Of a stretch of DNA of 64,000 nt, positions 1 to 8,671 are shown piece after piece. The DNA is taken from contig NZ_JBGQOP010000006.1 in the NCBI RefSeq assembly GCF_052119705.1, positions 62,001 through 126,000 on the forward strand. Direction: 5' to 3'. Under the pieces are notes generated by a model. That model was not told where the DNA came from, did no database searches, and saw nothing but the letters and a program-made list of their open reading frames with translations. Both the position numbers and the translations under genes were made by a program. The stretch's first letter is position 1; every line of letters starts with the position of its first letter. The stretch comes from Oceanimonas sp052119705 (GTDB taxonomy: Bacteria; Pseudomonadota; Gammaproteobacteria; Enterobacterales; Aeromonadaceae).

Positions 1-431
1 TGGCTGCCTAAGTGTGGCGAGTCCGCCGATGAGTTTGCTCCGTGGCGGCCTAAAACTAACAGACGAGTGCAAGGTGCAAATTCGACTAAGGTCTCTAGCA
101 GAGAGCCGTGGCGTTGCATAGTATTTGCCAATACACCGCCTTTTAGCACGTGGACCTGTGCGGCTTCCAGCAGCAAACGGCCGCGCTCACTGGACTCTTT
201 GCTTTGCTTGGCATCCAACTCACTTAAATAAGCTAATAATTGCTCTTGGCTGCCAAGGCCTATGCTGCCACTTAAATCCGGCGGCACGGCGGCGGCGGCC
301 TTGTTGGGCACGTGCAATAATTGCAACGGGGCGTCCAAACGCAAACTGGCCCACATGGCGGCGTCAGCAACGGCATTGGCGTAACGTGAGCCATCGATAC
401 AGGCGATTACATTGGTTGTTATATTCGTCAT
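1..431 (-). CDS. Universal stress protein (UspA family), 3' end cut by window edge
   Basis: The reverse strand reads an open frame from an ATG through to the window edge, about 143 codons with no stop. The N-terminus (MTNITTNVIACIDGSRYANA) has the UspA-family first strand, with the D-G-S motif that begins the nucleotide-binding fold. The strand-2 motif LQLLHVPNK and the segment RLLVLGRHG are also typical of Usp domains. Proteins of this family are cytoplasmic and bind ATP or respond to stress; the exact role here cannot be read. The start lies 11 bases after the stop of the upstream SulP transporter, so the two are probably one operon, and the Usp domain may regulate the transporter (inference). 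Whether a second Usp domain follows is unknown because the gene runs off the window. Confidence 0.85.
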   Translation of the reverse strand, partial: MTNITTNVIACIDGSRYANAVADAAMWASLRLDAPLQLLHVPNKAAAAVPPDLSGSIGLGSQEQLLAYLSELDAKQSKESSERGRLLLEAAQVHVLKGGVLANTMQRHGSLLETLVEFAPCTRLLVLGRHGANSSADSPHLGS

Positions 432-442
432 AGCAGCTGTCC

Positions 443-1924
443 TTATTGGCCGGTTAGCTTAATCGTGGCGCTATCTTTATGTATACCAAAGCGATCCACT
501 AAGGTGGCACTGGCTTCATTAAGGCCGACAATTTCCACTTCGGCTCCTTCGCGCTTAAAACGTAACACCACTTTATCAAGTGCAGCTATGGCACTGATAT
601 CCCAAAAATGTGCGCGACTGACATCAATGCGCACCCGCGTGAGTACTTCTTTAACATCAAAAGCCGCTACAAACTGATCAGTGGAAGTAAAAAACACTTG
701 GCCAACCACCTGATAATCGCGAGTGTGCTTTTGCGTCTGGCTACTGGTTATCGTAAGTAGTCGACTGATCTTATGCGCAAAAAACAAGGCACTTAACAAG
801 ACACCGACTAAAACACCATAAGCTAAGTTATGGCTGTAGACCACCACGGCGACCGTGGCGAACATCACAATATTAGAGCTGAGCGGATGGGTTTTAAGAT
901 TTGCTACTGAGCTCCAGCTAAAGGTACCGATAGAGACCATTATCATTACCGCCACCAAGGCTGCCATGGGGATCAGCGATACCCAAGGGCCTAAAAACAC
1001 CACCATCATGAGTAACACCACGCCCGCCACCAGCGTCGAGAGCCGGCCTCGGCCGCCAGATTTAACGTTGATTACCGACTGGCCAATCACGGCACAACCG
1101 GCCATGCCCCCGAGTAAACCGGTGGCTAAGTTAGCGATACCTTGACCCTTACATTCGCGGTTTTTATCACTTTGGGTATCGGTTAAGTCATCCACTATGG
1201 TGGCGGTCATCATGGACTCTAACAAACCCACTATGGCCAACGACAAGGAGTAGGGGAAAATAATAGCCAGTGTTTCAAAGTTGAGCGGCACATCTGGCCA
1301 TAAAAAGATGGGCAGACTGTTGGGCAAGTCACCTTTACTGCCTACATTTGGCACATCTATACCAAAGTAAACGGCAACCAGCGTCAGAACGACGATACAC
1401 ACTAAAGGAGAGGGCAGCAGCTTGCCTAAATAGGGGACCAGCGGCAGCAGATACACAATGGCAAGGCCTGCTGCTGCCATGGCGTACACATGCCAACTGC
1501 CGCCCATCAGCTCCTCTATTTGCACCATAAAAATCAAAATGGCCAAGGCATTGACGAAGCCTGTGACCACTGACGTTGACACAAAGCGCATCAGCTTGGC
1601 CAAGCGGAAATACCCGACCAGCAACTGCAACACGCCACAGAGCAAGGTGGCAGCCAGTAAATACTGCAAGCCGTGATCTCTCACCAAGGTGACTATCAAA
1701 AGTGCCATGGCACCGGTGGCGGCCGAGATCATGGCCGGTCGCCCGCCGGCAAAAGCGATCACCACCGCCATGCAAAAGGAGGCATATAAACTGACCTTAG
1801 GATCTACGCCTGCGATTACCGCAAAGGCCAACGCCTCGGGGATCAAGGCCAAGGCCACCACTAGGCCGGCCAGTACATCGCCGCGAATATTAAAAAACCA
1901 AGTCTGTTTTAGCTGAGATAACAT
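443..1924 (-). CDS. SulP/SLC26-family inorganic anion transporter with STAS domain
   Basis: This is a 493-residue inner-membrane transporter. Residues about 10 to 385 form the many hydrophobic helices of the SulP fold, starting with the conserved DVLAGLVVALALIPEALAF segment. The region around GIANLATGLLGG and GQSVINVKSGGRGR matches the SulP signature before helix 8. Residues about 400 to 490 form a C-terminal STAS domain (HFWDISAIAALDKVV). Relatives carry sulfate, bicarbonate or other anions, often with sodium or protons, and the short STAS resembles BicA-type bicarbonate carriers, but the substrate cannot be fixed from sequence. A GGAA stretch sits about nine bases before the ATG. The gene is followed closely by the Usp gene. 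Confidence 0.92.
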   Translation of the reverse strand: MLSQLKQTWFFNIRGDVLAGLVVALALIPEALAFAVIAGVDPKVSLYASFCMAVVIAFAGGRPAMISAATGAMALLIVTLVRDHGLQYLLAATLLCGVLQLLVGYFRLAKLMRFVSTSVVTGFVNALAILIFMVQIEELMGGSWHVYAMAAAGLAIVYLLPLVPYLGKLLPSPLVCIVVLTLVAVYFGIDVPNVGSKGDLPNSLPIFLWPDVPLNFETLAIIFPYSLSLAIVGLLESMMTATIVDDLTDTQSDKNRECKGQGIANLATGLLGGMAGCAVIGQSVINVKSGGRGRLSTLVAGVVLLMMVVFLGPWVSLIPMAALVAVMIMVSIGTFSWSSVANLKTHPLSSNIVMFATVAVVVYSHNLAYGVLVGVLLSALFFAHKISRLLTITSSQTQKHTRDYQVVGQVFFTSTDQFVAAFDVKEVLTRVRIDVSRAHFWDISAIAALDKVVLRFKREGAEVEIVGLNEASATLVDRFGIHKDSATIKLTGQ

Positions 1925-1989
1925 GATAAAAATTCCAAAAGTTCCAAAATAATAAATGGTGTATGAAAAAGGCGTCTTTGAGGTGCGAT

Positions 1990-3573
1990 TTACTTGACTG
2001 GACTTGACTCTATCACGTGGCGGGCAAAGCCACTGCCCGCTTCTTCGTAGATATTAAAGATATCGTCGGCACCTAACTCACGCAGTTGTGCGCCTTCATC
2101 TGGGTAGCAAATAATGGCGGCTACGCGACCTTTAAAGTGGTTGTAGCGAATTTGCTCCAGCGCATATAAGTTACCCGCATGATTGGGCATGGCGAGAAAG
2201 ATATACTCGAGCTGCTCGCTGATGCTGGTTTTATCCCAAAAGTCCGAGTCAGAAGCATCGCCTTCGATGGCGTTAATATTGAGTTCATTAAGCAAAGTGA
2301 CTTTCTTAGTGTCGCTGTCTATGCCTAACAATTGGCCCGGATAAAGCGCTTCTAGCTCCATGTAAGCACCTTGGCCGATGCGGCCCATGCCCACAATCAG
2401 TACCCGCGCCTTGCCTAATTCGATAGGTTGGTCATCGGGGTGCAACTGGGCGTGCTCACGAGGCGCAAAGCGCTGCATAAAGCGGCGATACAAGCTTTCG
2501 TTATGGGTGTTGAGCGGAGCTGAGATAACAAACGACACCGCCAGTGCCAGCGAGACGACGATGGCCCAGTCATTACTCAACAAGCCTTGCTGCGCTGCCA
2601 ATGCGGCCACGATTAAACCAAATTCAGAGTAATTAGACAGGCTAAAGCTGGCCAACAAGGAGGTTCGAATACGCAGCTTGGAGCGGCTATACAGCCAGTA
2701 ATAAATGAGGCTCTTAACGGGCAAGACCAGCAGCAAGAGGGCGGCAATCCAAACGGCATCGAGCGTGGGCAGTCCCTTCAGCCCTATGCTCAAGAAAAAC
2801 GCCACCAAGAAGAGTTCTTTCATATTAAAGAATGACTTGGCCAAGGCCGAGGCACTGTAATGGGATGCCAGCATCATGCCGATGATTAGCGCCCCTAAAT
2901 CACCTTTTAACCCCAGCCATTCAAAGCCGCCATAGCCTACCACCAGCGCTAAAAAGATGGCAAACAAGGTTTGCAACTCACCGTGGCCAATGCGTGCCAA
3001 AATCTTAAAGGCTAACCAGCGAATAAGAGGCAATAAAGCCAGCAAGCCGATGGCCCAGATGCTTGGCACAGTCCCCTTAGACACTGTTAAAAACGCCACG
3101 GCAAACAGGTCTTGCATTACCAACACCCCAATGGCGATACGGCCATAAAAGGTGTTCATGTCGCTGCGCTCTTCCAACACCTTAACCGCAAATACGGTAC
3201 TGGAAAAACTCAACGCAAACCCCATGAGCATGGCTTGGCGCCACTCTAATTCGGCGGCCAAGCTAAAACCTATAGCTTTAATTGCCAGCAACACTAAGGT
3301 AAAAAATAACGTCGACAGCAGAATATGGCCTGAGGCGGTGCCCCAGACCTCTTTTCTCAGTAACACCTTGAGATCCAGCTTAAGCCCTATGCTAAACAGC
3401 AGCAGGGTGACGCCTAAATTTGCCAAACCGTCGAGCGTGGCACTGCTTTCGTAGCCCATGGCGTTGAGTACAAAGCCTGCCACTAAAAAGCCGATTAAGG
3501 GCGGCAGGTTAATCAGATAAACGGCTAAACCACAGCCGAAGGCGATGGCGATAAAAGTGGGATCCATGGGCAT
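1990..3573 (-). CDS. CPA2-family cation:proton antiporter with RCK/TrkA-N domain
   Basis: The 527-residue protein has an N-terminal antiporter domain of about 370 residues with many transmembrane helices, including the family motif LGVTLLLFSIGLKLDL and the GFALSFSSTVFAVK helix. The C-terminal RCK domain starts with a Rossmann motif, VLIVGMGRIGQGAY, followed by an acidic strand end and GDASD, which bind a nucleotide in this family. Such proteins exchange potassium or sodium for protons across the inner membrane. The C-terminal domain makes it YbaL/KefB-like, but no KefF or KefG partner is adjacent, so glutathione gating is not supported. The ATG has an AAGG ribosome site six bases upstream. 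It does not overlap either neighbour. Confidence 0.88.
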   Translation of the reverse strand: MPMDPTFIAIAFGCGLAVYLINLPPLIGFLVAGFVLNAMGYESSATLDGLANLGVTLLLFSIGLKLDLKVLLRKEVWGTASGHILLSTLFFTLVLLAIKAIGFSLAAELEWRQAMLMGFALSFSSTVFAVKVLEERSDMNTFYGRIAIGVLVMQDLFAVAFLTVSKGTVPSIWAIGLLALLPLIRWLAFKILARIGHGELQTLFAIFLALVVGYGGFEWLGLKGDLGALIIGMMLASHYSASALAKSFFNMKELFLVAFFLSIGLKGLPTLDAVWIAALLLLVLPVKSLIYYWLYSRSKLRIRTSLLASFSLSNYSEFGLIVAALAAQQGLLSNDWAIVVSLALAVSFVISAPLNTHNESLYRRFMQRFAPREHAQLHPDDQPIELGKARVLIVGMGRIGQGAYMELEALYPGQLLGIDSDTKKVTLLNELNINAIEGDASDSDFWDKTSISEQLEYIFLAMPNHAGNLYALEQIRYNHFKGRVAAIICYPDEGAQLRELGADDIFNIYEEAGSGFARHVIESSPVK

Positions 3574-3609
3574 GCTTTACCTTAACGAACGTGATCTTAA
3601 AAAATCACT

Positions 3610-4362
3610 TTAAAACAAATCAATCTCTGCCGCCGAGGCATACACATGCTGCGGGCGAAAGGGCATTTTATCGATATCACTCACTTGGCTGACGCCAGTC
3701 AGCACCAGCACGGTTTCAAGACCGGCTTGAAAGCCCGCTAAAATATCGGTTTTTAAATTATCGCCCACTATGATGGTTTCTTCCGAGTGAGCGTCCATGT
3801 GATTGAGCGCGGCGCGAATGATCCACGCGCTGGGTTTGCCCACATAGAAGGGCTTTTTGCCGGTCATGCGCTCGATAGGAGCACACAAAGCACCGCAAGC
3901 TGGGTGCATGTGTGGGCCGTGGGTATCGGGATTAGTGGCAATAAAGCGCGCGCCCTCAGACACAAAGCGCGCCGCCATCTGCATCATGGACCAGTTATAG
4001 TTGCGGGTTTCGCCCACCACCACAAAGTCGGGGTCTATGTCAGTAATGGTAAAGCCGGCTTTATAAAGCTCGTGTATCAAGGCGCCTTCGCCAATCACAT
4101 AGGCTTTTTGGCCACTTTGGCGTTTTAAAAAGTCCGCCGTGGCCATGGCTGAGGTGTAAAACACCGACTCAGGCACGTCTATGCCCGCAGAATAAAAGCG
4201 ATTTTGCAGATCTTTTGGCGTTTGTGACGGGTAATTGGTGAGAAATAACAAATTTATTTCTTGCTCGAGCACGCGGCGCACAAAGGCATCGGCACCGGGA
4301 ATTAAATCATTGTTATGCAGAATAACGCCATCAATATCACAAATTAGGTTCTTAATTTTCAT
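3610..4362 (-). CDS. nagD: NagD-type HAD phosphatase (nucleotide monophosphatase)
   Basis: The 250-residue protein matches Escherichia coli NagD in length and throughout its sequence. HAD motif I is CDIDGVILHNN (catalytic aspartates), motif II is the T of LFLTNYPSQT, and motif IV is IIVGDNLKTDI with its acidic residues. The cap region is class IIA (ATADFLKRQ, TNPDTHGP). The family removes phosphate from UMP, GMP and sugar phosphates in the cytoplasm. The frame is open for 35 more codons upstream, but the start at MKIKNLICD is chosen because a GGAG lies eight bases before it and it gives the family length. Unlike in E. coli it is not next to nagBAC. Confidence 0.95.
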   Translation of the reverse strand: MKIKNLICDIDGVILHNNDLIPGADAFVRRVLEQEINLLFLTNYPSQTPKDLQNRFYSAGIDVPESVFYTSAMATADFLKRQSGQKAYVIGEGALIHELYKAGFTITDIDPDFVVVGETRNYNWSMMQMAARFVSEGARFIATNPDTHGPHMHPACGALCAPIERMTGKKPFYVGKPSAWIIRAALNHMDAHSEETIIVGDNLKTDILAGFQAGLETVLVLTGVSQVSDIDKMPFRPQHVYASAAEIDLF

Positions 4363-4512
4363 CTGTATTCTCCTTGGCGCTCGTACTGTGACGATGACCA
4401 GATTAAACGTACTAAAGGATACCCAAACTGATCCCTCGATCATGTGTCTATCGTGGTGCAAAGCCATGACAAAGATGTGACACCTTACCGAACCAGATTA
4501 ATAGGGCATGGC

Positions 4513-5187
4513 TCAGGGTTTCACGCACCTTAGTAAAGGGCCTAATTGGTTGACGCGCAGGCGTATGGTCGCGGCGCGACCCTGTACGTATGCCGAGGGC
4601 CGCCCGGCATTGTATTCACGGGGGTTCGGCAAGACGGCGGCCAATAGCGCCGATTGGTGCGGCGAAAGCGTGGCCGCTGAGGTATTAAAGTAAGCTTGGG
4701 CCGCCGCTTCGGCGCCATAAATGCCCGGGCCAAATTCGGCAATATTTAAATACAAGGTCATGATGCGCTCTTTGGGTAATATCAGCTCCAACATGGGGGT
4801 ATACACGGCTTCTAAGCCTTTGCGTACTAAGCTGCGGCTCGGCCACAGATACAAGTTTTTGGCGGTTTGCATGCTAATAGTGCTGCCGCCGCGCAATTTA
4901 CCGTCATGCTTAAACTCGCTGGCTACGTCTTTAAACGCATCCCAGTCAAAGCCACTGTGTTGGCAAAATTTATTATCTTCACTAGCAATTACCGAGTTTT
5001 TCAGAGAGTTAGCGATACGGTGTGCGGGTTGCCAGTGTTTGTTAATACTTTCACCTTCAAACAGGCGGAGCACCATTAATGGCGTGACGGGGACCGGCAG
5101 ATAGCGATAGGTTAAGGTCAGTATCAGCGGCAGCACTATCACCAGTGCTAACAGCCAGCGCAGCAAGCGTTTGAGAAAAGAAAACAT
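4513..5187 (-). CDS. mtgA: Monofunctional peptidoglycan glycosyltransferase MtgA
   Basis: The 224-residue protein has one N-terminal membrane helix (about residues 7 to 27) and a periplasmic GT51 domain. Family motifs are present: IASEDNKFCQHSGFDW with the catalytic glutamate, RGGSTISMQTAKNLYL, RKGLEAVYTP and LNIAEFGPGIYGAEAAAQ. The enzyme polymerises lipid II into glycan strands and has no transpeptidase domain. Two starts are possible: this ATG, or a TTG one codon earlier that is slightly better spaced from an AAGGA. The gene stands alone between nagD and the divergent adenine deaminase gene. Confidence 0.94.
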   Translation of the reverse strand: MFSFLKRLLRWLLALVIVLPLILTLTYRYLPVPVTPLMVLRLFEGESINKHWQPAHRIANSLKNSVIASEDNKFCQHSGFDWDAFKDVASEFKHDGKLRGGSTISMQTAKNLYLWPSRSLVRKGLEAVYTPMLELILPKERIMTLYLNIAEFGPGIYGAEAAAQAYFNTSAATLSPHQSALLAAVLPNPREYNAGRPSAYVQGRAATIRLRVNQLGPLLRCVKP

Positions 5188-5377
5188 CAATAAAGCGTCC
5201 TTGATTATGGCCTTTTGCTATTAGGTCACACTTCCAACACTTAGCCCAGCATGCTGCTGGCATTAGTAGGTAAATGCTTGTTATGTTTTAACTTATGCGT
5301 CTGTAATGCGTCAGTGACACAGCCGTTATATTTATCTCGCCAGCCACTGTGCTGGCCTAGGGCTTTGGAGACACCTC

Positions 5378-6400
5378 ATGACCCATTTTATTAGTGCTTT
5401 GCCCAAAGTAGAGTTACACCTGCACATAGAAGGCACCTTGGAGCCGGAGCTGGTATTTGCGCTTGCCAAGCGCAATGGTATCACTCTCAATTACTTAGAT
5501 GAAAGCGCCTTACGGGCGGCTTATCAGTTTCATGACTTACAATCGTTTTTAGATGTCTATTATGCGGGCATGCAAGTCTTGCTGACCGAGCAGGATTTTT
5601 TTGATCTCACCTGGGCCTACTTGGTGCGCTCGCACGCCGATAACGTGCGCCATGTGGAAATCTTCTTCGACCCTCAAGCGCATCTGGCCCGAGGCGTTCC
5701 TATGACGTTTGTGGTGGAGGGTATAGTGCGCGCGCTAGAGCAGGCGCGCCAACAATGGGGCTTAACCAGCCGACTCATAATGTCGTTTTTACGCCATCTC
5801 ACTGAAGAATCGGCGATGGAGACGCTGCGCTTAGCCGAACCCTTTCGGTCACACTTATCGGGCATAGGGCTAGATTCGGCAGAAAAAGGCAATCCGCCCA
5901 CTAAGTTTGCCCGCGTGTATGCACAGGCTCGCGCCCAAGGTTATCGCTTAGTGGCCCACGCGGGTGAAGAAGGGCCCGCCAGCTATATTCGTGATGCGCT
6001 CGATATTTTACAGGTAGAGCGCATCGATCACGGCGTGGCGGCCATTACCGATGCCCCTCTGATGGCGCGGTTAGCCCAAGCGCGCATTCCGCTGACTGTG
6101 TGCCCGCTGTCTAATTTGAAATTAAAGGTCATAGACCAGATGAGCGAATTGCCCGTGCGGCAACTGTTAGCGGCAGGCGTGTGTGTCACTATTAACTCAG
6201 ACGATCCTGCCTACTTTGGTGGCTACATGAATGCCAATTATCAGGCATTACAAGACGGCTTGACATTAAGCGATGCCGAGCTGTTGCAGTTGGCGCTAAA
6301 TAGCGTTGAAGCCTGTTGGTTATCACCACCAGAAAAAGCGCGGCTCACTCAAGCCGTCTATGCCCATGGTGACGCTTATGGTGTGGTATTGGCGCCGTAA
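5378..6400 (+). CDS. Adenine deaminase (adenosine-deaminase-like family, ADE subgroup)
   Basis: The 340-residue protein belongs to the metal-dependent adenosine/adenine deaminase family. Zinc ligands are visible: HLHIEG near residue 15, VAHAGEEG with its His and Glu, the RIDHGV histidine, and NSDDPAYFGG with the metal-binding aspartate. The N-terminal run KVELHLHIEGTLEPEL and the YYAGMQVL segment resemble bacterial adenine deaminases of the Pseudomonas PA0148 type more than true adenosine deaminases, so adenine to hypoxanthine is the favoured reaction (purine salvage, cytoplasm). That choice rests on remembered family sequences. A GGAG lies eight bases before the ATG. It is divergent from mtgA and separated from motY by about 115 bases. 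Confidence 0.85.
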   Translation: MTHFISALPKVELHLHIEGTLEPELVFALAKRNGITLNYLDESALRAAYQFHDLQSFLDVYYAGMQVLLTEQDFFDLTWAYLVRSHADNVRHVEIFFDPQAHLARGVPMTFVVEGIVRALEQARQQWGLTSRLIMSFLRHLTEESAMETLRLAEPFRSHLSGIGLDSAEKGNPPTKFARVYAQARAQGYRLVAHAGEEGPASYIRDALDILQVERIDHGVAAITDAPLMARLAQARIPLTVCPLSNLKLKVIDQMSELPVRQLLAAGVCVTINSDDPAYFGGYMNANYQALQDGLTLSDAELLQLALNSVEACWLSPPEKARLTQAVYAHGDAYGVVLAP

Positions 6401-6515
6401 TGCTGACGGCTAAAAACGGCTGCTAAAAAACGACGGCTAAAAAACGATGCGTAAGCTGCTAAAGAATAAGGAGGCCTAGCCGATACCTTAATTATCGATT
6501 TATAGGAGAGCTGGC

Positions 6516-7385
6516 GTGCGCATCATATTATTACTGGCTGGGTTAACGTGCGCTACCGCTTGGGCACAGCCCCGCGCCTATATCGCTAATTTAGATCAGT
6601 CGTTGTGGCGGCTCACCGCAGACTCGGCCATTGAGTGTCGCTTAGAGCACCCGATCCCGGGCTTTGGTACCGGTGCTTTTATTAGTCAATCTGGAAAACA
6701 GATTAATTTAGTGTTCGCCTTAAGCCCGTTGCGGGCGCAGCCGCGTACCCAAACCGCCTCGCTGGTCAGTCAGTCGCCGCAGTGGCAACCCGGCCGCGGA
6801 GCGGTTGCCTTGTCGCGGGTCACCTTTTATCAGCAGTTTGACGCCATGGTCGAGCAACAAGCGGCTTGGGTGATGCTAGATGAACTGAGCCAAGGACGTT
6901 GGCCGACATTTTATTTTGATGATTGGTATCGTAAAGGCCAGCCTACCAGCGTGGGATTATCCTCGGTTAACTTTCGTGCCCGTTACTCGGCATTTTTAGA
7001 TTGTCAGGCCAATCTGTTGCCTTATCGCTTTGAAGATATCGCCTTTAGCGTGCTCAATTACGTAAATAATGCCGACATGCTCACCGAGCATTCTAGCCAG
7101 CGTTTAGCCATGATTGCCGAATACGTGAAGGCGGATCCTAATATTGCTAAGGTCGTCATTAATACTTATACCGACAGCTTTGGTACCGCTTACCATAATA
7201 AACAGTTATCCGAAAATAGAGCCAAGGCGATTAAGGCCTACTTTTTAGAGCTGGGTCTGCCAGAAGACAGCATCAGCCTAGAAGGGCACGGCGAGCGTCG
7301 CCCGATTGCCGATAACCGTGACGCTGATGGTCGTGATACCAACCGCCGAGTGGTGATAAGCCTAGGTGCGAAAACGCAAATCTAG
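6516..7385 (+). CDS. motY: MotY, T-ring protein of the sodium-driven polar flagellar motor
   Basis: The 289-residue protein starts with a cleavable signal peptide (ILLLAGLTCATAWA). Residues about 20 to 160 match the N-terminal domain of Vibrio MotY, with IECRLEHPIPGFG and LANLLPYRFEDIAF-like segments (here QANLLPYRFEDIAF). Residues about 175 to 285 form an OmpA-like peptidoglycan-binding domain, with NTYTDS, SENRAKAIKAYF and DTNRRVVISLG. In Vibrio, MotX and MotY form a periplasmic ring that anchors the PomAB stator, so the cell probably has a sodium-driven polar flagellum. The start is a GTG with a GGAG seven bases upstream. No other flagellar gene is in the window. A strong terminator follows. 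Confidence 0.93.
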   Translation: MRIILLLAGLTCATAWAQPRAYIANLDQSLWRLTADSAIECRLEHPIPGFGTGAFISQSGKQINLVFALSPLRAQPRTQTASLVSQSPQWQPGRGAVALSRVTFYQQFDAMVEQQAAWVMLDELSQGRWPTFYFDDWYRKGQPTSVGLSSVNFRARYSAFLDCQANLLPYRFEDIAFSVLNYVNNADMLTEHSSQRLAMIAEYVKADPNIAKVVINTYTDSFGTAYHNKQLSENRAKAIKAYFLELGLPEDSISLEGHGERRPIADNRDADGRDTNRRVVISLGAKTQI

Positions 7386-7413
7386 TTAAGTCGCCGAGCT
7401 AACAGCTAAAACC

Positions 7414-7441
7414 AACACCGAGCAATAAGCTCGGTGTTTTG
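7414..7441 (+). terminator. Rho-independent terminator after motY
   Basis: A perfect stem of AACACCGAGC and its complement encloses the five-base loop AATAA and runs into a short T tract, 29 bases after the motY stop. Confidence 0.85.
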
Positions 7442-7563
7442 TTATGTGGTTTTTGTTAGGCGTTCAGTACGCTATTTTTATAAGGCCGCTTTACAGGCAT
7501 AATAGCCGCCTTATTTCTCATCATGCTCATTAATGGGTAAAAATAATCAGCTAGGAATAATCG

Positions 7564-8355
7564 ATGACGTGGTTAATGTATTTGGCCTTGGGTGCCTTTG
7601 CTGGCACCTTAGCGGGCTTGTTTGGGGTGGGCGGTGGCTTAATTATTGTGCCGGTGCTAATTATTAGCTTTAAGTTGCAAGGCATAGGCGGTGATTTAGT
7701 CACCCATATGGCGGTGGGGACCTCACTGGCCACCATTATGTTTACTTCACTTAGTGCTATTCATACTCATCACAGCCGCCGCGCCATTGATTGGCGGTTA
7801 GCGGCCATGATGTCGGTGGGCATAGTAATAGGGGCTTGGCTGGGCGGTTACACCGCCGATAAAATATCGGGGCCCATACTGCAACGCTTGATAGGTTTGT
7901 TTGCTTGGTTAATGGCGGCACAAATGCTGTTTGGGCTGGCGCCAAAAAGTGGCGCGCCACTGCCGGGTAAACCGGTGCAGGTGGCGGTGGGCGGCATTAT
8001 TGGCTGGGCCTCGGGTATCTTTGGCATTGGCGGTGGCTCACTCACGGTGCCCTTTTTAACCTGGTGCTCGGTACCCATGCAACGCGCTGTGGCCGTGTCA
8101 GCTGTGTGTGGTTTCCCCATCGCCTTGGTTGGCGCCCTCAGTTATGTGGTGCATGGCTTGGATCGTGCAGAGTTGCCACCCGAGGCGTGGGGGTATATTT
8201 ATTTACCCGCATTAATTGGCGTCAGTCTCGCCAGCATGCCTTTTGCTCGCCTTGGGGCGACGTGGGCGCACAAGCTGTCTGCGATAGCGCTTAAACGAGG
8301 CTTTGCCGCCTTCTTGGTGGTGGTAGGAGCCAAGTTCTTGTTCTTCCCCGGTTAA
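7564..8355 (+). CDS. TauE/SafE-family sulfite/organosulfonate exporter-like membrane protein
   Basis: The 263-residue protein has eight or nine hydrophobic helices arranged as two similar halves. Each half carries the glycine-rich TauE/SafE motif: GTLAGLFGVGGGLIIVP near the N-terminus and GWASGIFGIGGGSLTVPF near residue 145. The AVGTSLATIMFTSLSAIHTH segment after helix 2 is also typical. The family moves sulfite, sulfoacetate or similar anions across the inner membrane, but many members have no known substrate and nothing nearby helps. It stands alone, with its own terminator downstream. Confidence 0.9.
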   Translation: MTWLMYLALGAFAGTLAGLFGVGGGLIIVPVLIISFKLQGIGGDLVTHMAVGTSLATIMFTSLSAIHTHHSRRAIDWRLAAMMSVGIVIGAWLGGYTADKISGPILQRLIGLFAWLMAAQMLFGLAPKSGAPLPGKPVQVAVGGIIGWASGIFGIGGGSLTVPFLTWCSVPMQRAVAVSAVCGFPIALVGALSYVVHGLDRAELPPEAWGYIYLPALIGVSLASMPFARLGATWAHKLSAIALKRGFAAFLVVVGAKFLFFPG

Positions 8356-8390
8356 CGCCGTACGTATAACGCCATACGTGGTAAGTAAAC

Positions 8391-8423
8391 AAAAACGCCG
8401 AGTCATAAGACTCGGCGTTTTTG
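8391..8423 (+). terminator. Rho-independent terminator after the TauE-like gene
   Basis: The stem AAAAACGCCGAGT pairs with ACTCGGCGTTTTT around a six-base loop. The A and T flanks let it work on both strands, so it may also stop transcripts of the lpxM operon coming from the other side. Confidence 0.8.
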
Positions 8424-8444
8424 TTCAATGTTGGTTTTGACCTT

Positions 8445-8543
8445 GTAGGGTGGCAACTTGTTCGCCACGGTTTTATATTTTTTTAAATTATCCGCTAAGG
8501 CGACCCGCCGAAGCGTTCTATTTATAAACAAGTAGCGGCTACA
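8445..8543. repeat. REP/BIME-like dispersed repeat, copy A
   Basis: The left part is a GTAG-headed palindrome, GTAG then GGTGGC, AACTTGTT and CGCCACGG, followed by TTTTA. After a spacer the right part ends in AGTAGCGGCTAC and is more decayed. The left arm is the AACTTGTTC type found again at several other sites in the window. It lies between the TauE terminator and the small ORF that follows lpxM. Confidence 0.7.
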
Positions 8544-8569
8544 AAAAACATTCACCATTGCTTGATTAA

Positions 8570-8671
8570 TCAGCGCAGCTCTCTAGCAATCAAGTAGTCG
8601 TCGACGCGGGCCACTAACCAAAGCACGACTAAGCCCACGCTCAGCCACAGTAAATACGCCAGTGCCGCCAT
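8570..8671 (-). CDS. Small ORF (33 aa), single-helix membrane protein coupled to lpxM
   Basis: The frame is MAALAYLLWLSVGLVVLWLV followed by ARVDDYLIARELR and a TGA stop. Its ATG overlaps the lpxM stop as TAATG, the usual arrangement for translational coupling. Residues 4 to 21 are a strongly hydrophobic helix, followed by a charged tail with three arginines, three acidic residues near its start and a final Arg-Glu-Leu-Arg. I recognise no family. It could be a small inner-membrane partner of the acyltransferase or a chance frame; the exact overlap and helix-plus-tail design favour a real gene. Confidence 0.55.
   Translation of the reverse strand: MAALAYLLWLSVGLVVLWLVARVDDYLIARELR

Noticed and set aside
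125..433. Plus-strand frame of 102 residues
   Set aside because: It is antisense to the UspA-family gene, whose reverse frame has clear family motifs.
5275..5295. Ter-like TATGTTTTAACTTA before the adenine deaminase gene
   Set aside because: It lacks the G at the lock position and has T in place of G in the core.
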